A DNA stretch of 18,324 nt from Candidatus Margulisiibacteriota bacterium (lineage in GTDB: Bacteria > Margulisbacteria > WOR-1 > O2-12-FULL-45-9), in the NCBI GenBank assembly GCA_030018645.1, contig JASEHX010000014.1, positions 1-18,324 on the forward strand. Direction: 5' to 3'. Position numbers and translations under genes: made by a program. The notes beneath the pieces are model-generated. The model was not told where the DNA came from. It did no database searches and saw nothing but the letters and a program-made list of their open reading frames with translations. Shown piece after piece: positions 12,972 through 18,324 of the stretch (positions are counted from its first letter, which is position 1; each line of letters opens with the position of its first letter).

Positions 12972-13846
12972 AACGAAAAGTTGACCAAAACCGCCTTGCC
13001 GCGGTTTGCCTAATATTGCTGGCAATAATTTATTTTTACTTCAATATTTTTGCCCCGCGCTGGATTCCCAATTTCCTGCGCGTCGGGATTTTAAGGAAAC
13101 CAACCAATGTCCTCATCCTTGGCACGGATATGACCTTTGCTTCCGTAACCCAGCAAGCTTTGCCGAAAGTAAACGCCCGCGCTGACACAATTGTTCTTTT
13201 GCATGCTGATCCAATTGTTGGCAAAATCAATATCCTGTCCATTCCCCGCGATACTTTAGCCGCTGTTCCCGGTTATTGGCCGACTAAAATAAATGCCGCC
13301 AATGCCTACGGCGGCTCCAGCTTAATGGTCAAAACGGTAGAAAATTTGACCGGAACCAGAATTGATTATTATATTGAACTGCGCCCGCAAGCCCTTATTA
13401 AGATAGTCAATCTCTTAGGCGGCGTTAAGATCTATGTCGAAAAAGACATGCGCTACGTTGACCGCGCCCAACATTTAGACATCAATTTAAAAGAGGGCTG
13501 GCAAAAGTTATCCGGCAACCAGGCCCATCAGTACATCCGCTTCCGCCACGACCTCTTCGGTGACATCGGCCGGGTTGAACGCCAGCAAAAATTCTTCAGC
13601 GCGCTAACCCAATCCTTGAAAAAGCCATCTAACATCATTAAAGCTCCGCTGGCAATCATTCTTTCTCTGCGCGAACTTGATACCAATATGCCGCTTAATC
13701 AAGCCATTCGTTTAATAAATTTCTCCCGCATGGCCAAGATCACTGCTTATACTGCTTCGGGCGAGGCGGCCAATTTGCCGGTAGTCGGTTCGGTGTGGAT
13801 CTTAGACATGACCGCTTTCAAGCAGACTATCCGGGAGCATTTCTAA
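12968..13846 (+). CDS. LytR-CpsA-Psr (LCP) family membrane-anchored protein
   Basis: LCP enzymes transfer lipid-linked glycopolymers to the cell wall, or act as pyrophosphatases on such lipids. This 292-aa protein has a single N-terminal membrane helix (about 9-29) with the domain outside. The core motifs are present: NVLILGTD (47-54), Arg71 and Asp73 in RADTI, SIPRDT with Arg94/Asp95, KINAANAYGG, then YIRFRHDLFGDIGRVERQ (189-206), which provides the remaining arginines and Asp199. I start at 12968, where ATGA overlaps the nitroreductase stop. A longer frame from 12884 lies inside that gene and lacks family support. Finding it alongside LPS genes rather than teichoic acid genes suggests a role with another surface polymer. 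Confidence 0.9.
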   Translation: MKRKVDQNRLAAVCLILLAIIYFYFNIFAPRWIPNFLRVGILRKPTNVLILGTDMTFASVTQQALPKVNARADTIVLLHADPIVGKINILSIPRDTLAAVPGYWPTKINAANAYGGSSLMVKTVENLTGTRIDYYIELRPQALIKIVNLLGGVKIYVEKDMRYVDRAQHLDINLKEGWQKLSGNQAHQYIRFRHDLFGDIGRVERQQKFFSALTQSLKKPSNIIKAPLAIILSLRELDTNMPLNQAIRLINFSRMAKITAYTASGEAANLPVVGSVWILDMTAFKQTIREHF

Positions 13847-14094
13847 TGAGAAAATGGCATTACTTTTATGGAATGGCTTCTTTACTCATTGTCGGACTAG
13901 GACAAATCATTGAAGGAGAATCAAAGAAAGGCCTGCAAATAATTCTTCTGGTCTATCTCGCCGTCCCCCTAGCCGTCTTTTCATCCCTTACCATAAGTGG
14001 TTATCTTTTTTTAATGGTACTGGGGATTAGTTCCCTATTCGCGATTAGTGTCTGGGGTTATAGTGTTTGGGAGGCACTAACTTATAAAACATGA
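13846..14094 (+). CDS. Small membrane protein with a GLGQI-G-KKG motif (TM2-like)
   Basis: An 82-aa protein, mostly hydrophobic, with about three membrane segments (6-20, 27-47, 49-70). The stretch IVGLGQIIEGESKKGLQIIL resembles the GlGqiynG..kkG pattern of TM2 and related small membrane domains; their biochemical role is unclear. The ATG overlaps the LCP stop by one base (TAATG), and its TGA overlaps the protease ATG (ATGA), so it is locked into the operon. A frame from 13795 runs further upstream but only as an overlap with LCP. It may help assemble or anchor neighbours; this is inference. Confidence 0.75.
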   Translation: MRKWHYFYGMASLLIVGLGQIIEGESKKGLQIILLVYLAVPLAVFSSLTISGYLFLMVLGISSLFAISVWGYSVWEALTYKT

Positions 14095-15212
14095 AAAATA
14101 CTTTTAAATTAACTACTTTGTTTAATATCCCCATTGACATCAATTACACCTGGTTTGTCATTGTGGGATTGGTTATTTTTACCTTAGCCAATGGTTATTT
14201 CCCGTTAGCCGCCCCGGAGCTTGGTCCGCTGGCTTGGTGGCTAATGGCGGTAATTTCAGCTTTTCTGCTGTTTGCTTCTCTTTTAGCCCATGAACTGGCC
14301 CACTCTTTGATAGCGATCCGCAATAACTTACCTATCCATGGTATAACTTTATTCATTTTCGGCGGAGTGGCCCACATGAACCGTGAACCGCAAAGCCCCA
14401 AAGTGGAATTGAAGATGGCTATCGCCGGGCCCATAATGAGTTTTGCCTTAGCTATCATTTTTTACTTAATAACCAATCTCTTAACTTTATTTCATTTCTC
14501 GACGGTCTTTTTCTCTATAACCACCTATCTTTTTATTATTAATTTCATGGTCGGGACTTTTAATCTTATTCCCGGCTTCCCGCTGGACGGCGGACGGGTC
14601 CTAAGGGCGGTCTTGTGGCATTTTTGCAAAGATATCCGGCAAGCGACATCAGTTGCTTCTACCATCGGCAAAGGATTTGCTTTTTTTCTTATGGCGGTCG
14701 GTTTCCTTAAATTGATCGGCGGCGCAATTCTCTCCGGTATTTGGCTGTTATTCCTAGGTTTGTTCTTGGCGGAAGCGGCGGATGTCAGTTATAAACAAGT
14801 AGTCATGCGTAAGACTTTAGGCGGAATAACGGTTGAAAAATGCATGACCAAGAAAGTCATCATTGTTTCACCCCAAGTCACTTTGGATGCGCTGGTTGAC
14901 CATTTTTTCTTAAAACTGCGCCATGCTTCCTTCCCGGTCATGGAAGACGACATGATCTTGGGAATTGTCACCCTGCACGATGTAAAAAGCGTTCCCAAAG
15001 AAAATTGGCTTTTAACGACGGCTAAAGATATTATGCTGCCAATTGGAGAAGGATTCATTGTTAGCAAAGATATGGACGTTATTAATGCCTTAGCCAAAAT
15101 GGCCAGCAATAAAATCCACCGGCTGATGGTGGTAGATGAGGGCAAGCTGATTGGTTTTATCTCGCAAAGGGATATTGTGAAGCTGTTTGAGATGAAATCT
15201 GAAATTGGTTAA
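14091..15212 (+). CDS. Site-2 protease (M50) with two CBS domains
   Basis: Intramembrane zinc metalloprotease of the S2P family, 373 aa. Several membrane helices span about 1-235. HELAH (67-71) holds the zinc-binding histidines and catalytic Glu68; NLIPGFPLDGGR (158-169) gives the third ligand, Asp166. A tandem CBS pair follows (about 250-305 and 312-370), which in this subgroup can bind adenine nucleotides and gate activity. It is the Rv2625c/MJ0392-like, CBS-tailed type rather than the PDZ-carrying RseP type. It overlaps the small membrane protein by ATGA. No anti-sigma factor or other clear substrate is encoded nearby, though the co-encoded LCP protein and small membrane protein are candidates. 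Confidence 0.93.
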   Translation: MKNTFKLTTLFNIPIDINYTWFVIVGLVIFTLANGYFPLAAPELGPLAWWLMAVISAFLLFASLLAHELAHSLIAIRNNLPIHGITLFIFGGVAHMNREPQSPKVELKMAIAGPIMSFALAIIFYLITNLLTLFHFSTVFFSITTYLFIINFMVGTFNLIPGFPLDGGRVLRAVLWHFCKDIRQATSVASTIGKGFAFFLMAVGFLKLIGGAILSGIWLLFLGLFLAEAADVSYKQVVMRKTLGGITVEKCMTKKVIIVSPQVTLDALVDHFFLKLRHASFPVMEDDMILGIVTLHDVKSVPKENWLLTTAKDIMLPIGEGFIVSKDMDVINALAKMASNKIHRLMVVDEGKLIGFISQRDIVKLFEMKSEIG

Positions 15213-15217
15213 GAGGG
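15212..15217 (+). promoter_or_regulatory. Shine-Dalgarno deciding the PfpI-like start
   Basis: AGAGGG lies 8 nt before the ATG at 15226 and starts within the protease TAA stop. It favours this ATG over an in-frame TTG at 15205 that overlaps the protease gene. Confidence 0.7.
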
Positions 15218-15225
15218 ACATTAAT

Positions 15226-15735
15226 ATGTCAAAAACAATTCTATTCATCCTTCCCTTCCGCATCTTCCGCGATGAGGAATACGCTGATCCAAAGGCGGTC
15301 TTTGAACACGCCGGCTATCATGTAATTACCGCTTCTTCACGGATGGGAATAGCGGAAGGGAAACTGGGCATGAAAACCCCGGTAGACATTACCATTGAAA
15401 ACATCAAGGTTGATGATTATGACGCGGTATTATTTATTGGCGGTAGCGGCTGTCGGGAATATTTTAATAATCCCATAGCCCAGAAAATAGCTCAAGAAAC
15501 TTTGCAGCAAAACAAAATATTAGGAGCCATTTGCGCTGCGCCGGAAATTCTGGCCAATGCGGGGGTCTTGCAAGGTAAAAAAGCTACCATGTATGCTGAT
15601 ACCGGTTGCTTGGCCAAAGGTGGAGCAACCTATACTGGGAAGGACGTTGAAGTGGACGGACGAATCATCACCGCTACCGGTCCAAAAACAGCTAAGCTTT
15701 GGGCAGAAATGATAGTAAAAGCATTAAATAAATGA
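15226..15735 (+). CDS. DJ-1/PfpI family protein
   Basis: Cytosolic protein of the DJ-1/PfpI/glutamine-amidotransferase-like fold, 169 aa. Members are proposed glyoxalases, protein deglycases, chaperones or peptidases. The nucleophile elbow GAICAAPEIL carries Cys103, with an acidic partner likely among FRDEEYADP (Glu17/Glu18). FIGGSGCREYF matches the family's GG-containing turn, and the ATGPKTA stretch near the end is also typical. It follows the site-2 protease by 13 nt with a good Shine-Dalgarno, so it probably closes the operon that starts with the nitroreductase. Together they hint at envelope or carbonyl stress, but the sequence does not prove an activity. Confidence 0.9.
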   Translation: MSKTILFILPFRIFRDEEYADPKAVFEHAGYHVITASSRMGIAEGKLGMKTPVDITIENIKVDDYDAVLFIGGSGCREYFNNPIAQKIAQETLQQNKILGAICAAPEILANAGVLQGKKATMYADTGCLAKGGATYTGKDVEVDGRIITATGPKTAKLWAEMIVKALNK

Positions 15736-15741
15736 TATAAT
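15733..15741 (+). promoter_or_regulatory. Extended -10 promoter of hicBA-polX
   Basis: TGATATAAT: TG, one base, then a perfect TATAAT at 15736-15741, beginning inside the PfpI stop codon. The predicted start is 15748, so the 12-nt leader begins with the Shine-Dalgarno itself. The -35 position (TAGTAA) is poor. Confidence 0.55.
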
Positions 15742-15747
15742 TTTCAT

Positions 15748-15753
15748 GAGGTG
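15748..15753 (+). promoter_or_regulatory. Shine-Dalgarno deciding the hicB start
   Basis: GAGGTG lies 6 nt before the ATG at 15760. A GTG at 15751 is in frame, but it falls inside this site, so the ATG is the better start. Confidence 0.7.
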
Positions 15754-15759
15754 AATAAA

Positions 15760-16014
15760 ATGAAAAGAAGAGAAAAAATATTTAAATATACCGCTTTCTT
15801 TGAGCCGGCGGAAGAAGGCGGGTATGTTGTAACTGTCCCAACATTGCCGGGATGTGTTACTCAAGGAGATACTTTTGAAGAAGCTATTGATATGGCTAAA
15901 GATGCTATCAAATGTTATTGCGCCAGTTTAATCAAACATGGTGAGCCCATCCCCAGGGAGTCCGAGCAAGAATTTATAGGGACCATTGAAGTCCCTCTTC
16001 CCGTTGCGGCATGA
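15760..16014 (+). CDS. hicB: HicB-type antitoxin
   Basis: Antitoxin expected to bind and inhibit the HicA mRNA interferase encoded next to it. The 84-aa protein is a single HicB-like partial RNase H fold: YTAFFEPAEEGGYVVTVP, LPGCVTQGDTFEEAIDMA, then an amphipathic helix and an EVPLP end. No helix-turn-helix or ribbon-helix-helix domain follows, so self-regulation by direct DNA binding is doubtful. The order is antitoxin first, the reverse of the E. coli hicAB pair but known in other bacteria. Its TGA overlaps the hicA ATG (ATGA). It has its own promoter and a good Shine-Dalgarno. Confidence 0.92.
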   Translation: MKRREKIFKYTAFFEPAEEGGYVVTVPTLPGCVTQGDTFEEAIDMAKDAIKCYCASLIKHGEPIPRESEQEFIGTIEVPLPVAA

Positions 16015-16232
16015 GATTTCCTTCATTAAAGCCAAAAGAAGTTATTAAAGCGCTGAAACGTGCTAATTACTATGTTGACCACCAAACAGGAAGTCACATC
16101 ACATTACTGAAGGATCTAGCTAAATCCCGTGTGGTTGTTCCTTTCCATTCTAAAGATCTAAAAAAAGGCACATTGCACGGCATCATTAAACAATCCGGCT
16201 TGACTGAAGAAGAATTTATAAACCTCCTGTAA
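16011..16232 (+). CDS. hicA: HicA-type mRNA interferase toxin
   Basis: Small double-stranded-RNA-binding-fold toxin that cleaves mRNA. The 73-aa length is normal. KPKEVIKALKRANYYV is the first helix region, followed by the catalytic His29 in QTGSHITLL, the VVVPFHSKDLKKGTLHGIIKQ block and a C-terminal helix (TEEEFINLL). All key features are intact, so it should be active. No Shine-Dalgarno is seen; translation is probably coupled to hicB by the ATGA overlap. Its TAA in turn overlaps the polX start by one base. Confidence 0.93.
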   Translation: MRFPSLKPKEVIKALKRANYYVDHQTGSHITLLKDLAKSRVVVPFHSKDLKKGTLHGIIKQSGLTEEEFINLL

Positions 16233-17947
16233 TGCTTAACCAAGAACTTGCCGATATATTTTTGAACATAGCCGAACTACTTGAACTCAAAGCTGACAAC
16301 CTCTTCAAGATACGGGCTTACGAAAAAGCCGCCCGCAATATTGAATCATTAAATCATGACATCGGCGAAATTTACAAAAGCGGCGGTATTAAGGCACTAG
16401 AAAATATACCCGGAGTTGGTGCCCATACGGCTCTTAAAATCGAAGAATATCTTAATACAGGGAAAATAAAGGCCTTTAACGCGTTAAAGCATGAATTTCC
16501 TAATAACTTCCTGAAGCTGGTCGAAATCCCCGGCATGGGCCCAAAGACAGCCATTCTACTCTACAAAAAACTCGGTATTGATTCACCTGAAAAACTGGAG
16601 AAAGCCATTAAAGCCGGTAAGCTAAAAGATATCCCGGGGATGGGGGCAAAAAAAGAAGAAAACATCCTGCGCGGGATTGAGCTGAAAAAGAAGGTCCATG
16701 GCCGGTTTTTGCTGGATGTAGCCACTTCTCATGCAGAATTATTAGTTGAGGAATTATCAAAATTAAAGGTCGCTGATAAAATTTTGCCCTGCGGCAGTTT
16801 GCGGCGGGGCAAAGAAACCATTGGCGACATTGATCTTTTGGTCGTATCCAGCCATCCGGCCAGAGTTATGGACGCATTTGTCGGCATTTCTGCCGTGAAA
16901 GATGTCCTGGCCAAAGGCGAAACTAAATCCTCTGTCATCTTGCAGAATGGAATGCAAGCGGATTTACGTGTGGTGGAAGAAAAAAGTTTTGGCGCGGCCG
17001 CCCATTACTTTACCGGCTGCAAGGAGCATAATATCCACCTGCGCCAACTGGCCCAGCAAACGGGTTGGAAAGTTTCAGAGTACGGAATATTCCGCAAAGA
17101 TAAGCAAATCGGAGGAGAAACGGAAGAAGAAATGTTTTCCAAGTTTGGTTTTCAATTTATTCCTCCCGAACTACGTGAGATGCGCGGAGAATTTGAGGCC
17201 GCCGCTAAAGGCAAAATTCCCGACCTGATTGAATTAAAAGACATCAAAGGCGACCTGCACCTGCACACCACGGCTTCCGACGGAGCTAATACGATTGAAG
17301 AAATGGCCCGCGCCGTCAAAGCATTGGGTTACGAATATATCTTGATAACTGACCATTCCCCATCGACCCGGGTAGCTAAAGGGTTTTCCGCCGCTAAATT
17401 GCTGCAGCAGATCAAAGAAGTCCGTGCCGCCGAAAAAAATGTCGCCGGCATTAGGATCCTAGCCGGGTCTGAAGTTGATATTAAGCCCGATGGATCGCTG
17501 GATTATCCGGATGAGATACTAAAACAATTAGACCTAGTCATCATCGCGGTCCATTCCAGCTTTAAAATGCCGGAAGAAAAGATGACCAATCGGATTATAA
17601 AAGCCATGCAAAATAAATATGCCAATATCTTCACTCACCCCACCGGCCGTTTAATTGGGGAAAGGGAAGGTTATGCCATAGACATGGAAAAAGTCCTGCA
17701 AGCGGCTAAAGAAAACAACGTAGCCATGGAAATCAACGCCCATCCAAAAAGACTGGATTTAACCGATGTCCATTGTATGCGGGCAAAAGAATTAGGCGTT
17801 AAATTGGTCATCAACACCGATGCTCATTCTACTGACCAATTGCAATTGATGAAATATGGAGTGATTACCGCGAGAAGAGGATGGTTGGAAGCAAAGGATG
17901 TGTTAAATACTTATTCATTAACCAGATTATTACAATCCCTCAAATAA
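16232..17947 (+). CDS. polX: Family X DNA polymerase with PHP exonuclease domain (PolX)
   Basis: Repair polymerase with a C-terminal metal-dependent nuclease, 571 aa, full length. The N-terminal helix-hairpin-helix region has IPGVGAHTA, IPGMGPKTA and IPGMGAKKE (near 59, 99 and 134). The nucleotidyltransferase core is CGSLRRGKETIGDIDLLV with Asp199 and Asp201, and the third Asp244 in ADLRVV. The PHP domain (about 335-571) has DLHLHTTASDG (His343, His345), ITDHS (His375), GSEVDI (Glu414), VHSSF (His441), THPTGR (His469), INAHPKR (His504) and NTDAH (Asp530, His532). Both activities look intact. The ATG overlaps the hicA stop (TAATG) with no Shine-Dalgarno, implying coupling to the toxin-antitoxin transcript. 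It supports base excision repair in other bacteria. Confidence 0.95.
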   Translation: MLNQELADIFLNIAELLELKADNLFKIRAYEKAARNIESLNHDIGEIYKSGGIKALENIPGVGAHTALKIEEYLNTGKIKAFNALKHEFPNNFLKLVEIPGMGPKTAILLYKKLGIDSPEKLEKAIKAGKLKDIPGMGAKKEENILRGIELKKKVHGRFLLDVATSHAELLVEELSKLKVADKILPCGSLRRGKETIGDIDLLVVSSHPARVMDAFVGISAVKDVLAKGETKSSVILQNGMQADLRVVEEKSFGAAAHYFTGCKEHNIHLRQLAQQTGWKVSEYGIFRKDKQIGGETEEEMFSKFGFQFIPPELREMRGEFEAAAKGKIPDLIELKDIKGDLHLHTTASDGANTIEEMARAVKALGYEYILITDHSPSTRVAKGFSAAKLLQQIKEVRAAEKNVAGIRILAGSEVDIKPDGSLDYPDEILKQLDLVIIAVHSSFKMPEEKMTNRIIKAMQNKYANIFTHPTGRLIGEREGYAIDMEKVLQAAKENNVAMEINAHPKRLDLTDVHCMRAKELGVKLVINTDAHSTDQLQLMKYGVITARRGWLEAKDVLNTYSLTRLLQSLK

Positions 17948-17956
17948 ATCTTTTAT

Positions 17957-18298
17957 TTATTGCCTATCCGCAAGAAAGCCAATTCTCCTTTTTGGTTTTT
18001 TAGGTAAAGCCATCATCTTCTTGATGGCATTAAAAATAGCCGTTATTTGTACATCATGCTTACCTACTCGATCTTCAAGTTCCTTAAATTTACAAGCTAG
18101 CTCTTTGTGAGCAGCCAACACTTGGCGCAATTTAACAAAAGCCCGAATTATAGCAATATTCACTTGGACCGCTCTTTCACTATTGAGGACAGATGACAGC
18201 ATTGCTATTCCTTGTTCTGTGAAAGCATAAGGTAAATATTTTGCGTGCTTGCCTTTCTCTAAGATTCCAATTTGGAATCTTAGAGCATTATCCCGCAT
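17957..18298 (-). CDS. ORF6N-type protein, C-terminal part only
   Basis: The 113-aa frame reads LRFQIGILEKGKHAKYLPYAFTEQG-style and then MLSSVLNSERAVQVNIAIIRAFVKLRQ, the conserved C-terminal half of ORF6N-domain proteins (DNA-binding proteins of phage and mobile-element origin). It is followed by a coiled-coil helix (ACKFKELEDRVGKHD) and a basic tail. The N-terminal ORF6N part, usually about 60-70 residues, is absent. In this frame a TGA lies just 4-6 nt upstream of the ATG at 18298, so the missing part would have to be in another frame within or beyond the last 26 bases. It is therefore either a truncated or frameshifted remnant or a shortened protein. It converges on polX, with 9 bp between stops. 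Confidence 0.6.
   Translation of the reverse strand: MRDNALRFQIGILEKGKHAKYLPYAFTEQGIAMLSSVLNSERAVQVNIAIIRAFVKLRQVLAAHKELACKFKELEDRVGKHDVQITAIFNAIKKMMALPKKPKRRIGFLADRQ
18257..18285. repeat. 29-bp perfect palindrome inside the ORF6N-like gene
   Basis: Arms CTCTAAGATTCCAA (18257-18270) and TTGGAATCTTAGAG (18272-18285) are perfect 14-bp inverse copies around a single T. It falls on the codons for LRFQIGILE, a conserved stretch of the family, near the start of the truncated frame. Part of the symmetry follows from codon choice for RFQIGI. Confidence 0.6.
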
Positions 18299-18324
18299 TA
18301 TTCATACACGAAGGAATTTCCCAC

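Noticed and set aside
17942..17958. A/T-only inverted repeat at the polX end (AAATAAA and TTTATTT) as a bidirectional terminator
   Set aside because: The stem has no G-C pairs and would be too weak; the symmetry is expected in AT-rich sequence.
18009..18028. Hairpin GCCATCA-TCTTCT-TGATGGC as a terminator for polX
   Set aside because: It lies within the ORF6N-like coding region, and no T-run follows the stem on the polX strand.
1..18324. CRISPR array, defence island or prophage
   Set aside because: No regularly spaced repeats and no cas, restriction, integrase or structural phage genes; only the HicBA pair and the ORF6N remnant hint at mobile DNA.

Overview
The window looks like chromosomal DNA of an uncultured bacterium with a Gram-negative type envelope. 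It carries hldD (ADP-heptose epimerase of LPS inner core synthesis) and a dTDP-rhamnose-pathway epimerase. It also carries a LytR-CpsA-Psr (LCP) protein and bacterial two-component, dihydrouridine synthase and PolX genes. Base composition is moderate (mid-40s % G+C by eye). Genes are packed with overlaps of 1-8 nt, many lack a Shine-Dalgarno sequence, and short GC-rich hairpin repeats sit between genes. This would fit a candidate phylum known mainly from metagenomes (Margulisbacteria/Saganbacteria or Omnitrophica-like lineages), but that placement is a guess; the sequence does not settle the taxon.

Layout. (1) 1-2490, minus strand: a small exported or membrane protein of unknown function, then an operon of rfbC-like epimerase, PhoB-type regulator and a PhoR-type kinase without membrane segments. 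A hairpin repeat follows phoR. (2) 2872-3837, plus: tRNA-dihydrouridine synthase, followed by a 217-bp spacer filled with two hairpin repeats. (3) 4055-8617, plus: short-clade alpha-glucan phosphorylase joined with no gap to a P2-type Ca2+-ATPase. (4) 8618-12221, minus: isoprenylcysteine-methyltransferase-like membrane protein, deoxyhypusine-synthase-like enzyme, hldD and an atypical SDR epimerase, all within a few bases of each other. A 122-bp MITE-like element has inserted at the junction of the deoxyhypusine-synthase-like gene and hldD. (5) 12324-15735, plus: exported SagB-like nitroreductase, LCP protein, small membrane protein, site-2 protease with two CBS domains, and a DJ-1/PfpI protein. 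The first four overlap one another by 1-4 nt. (6) 15736-17947, plus: HicB-HicA toxin-antitoxin pair overlapping a PolX (polymerase + PHP) gene. (7) 17957-18298, minus: C-terminal part of an ORF6N-type protein at the window edge.

How they fit together. Regions 1, 4 and 5 are largely about the envelope: sugar nucleotides, heptose, LCP ligase, intramembrane protease and exported oxidoreductase. Region 3 couples glycogen breakdown with calcium export. I see no CRISPR array, tRNA, rRNA or obvious defence island. The best leads are three. The MITE supplies both the C-terminus of one gene and the apparent ribosome-binding site of the next. Six to seven promoter-like sites imply leaderless or very short-leader mRNAs. 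The 12.3-15.7 kb run combines an exported nitroreductase, LCP protein and site-2 protease. No stretch over 300 bases is without a gene.
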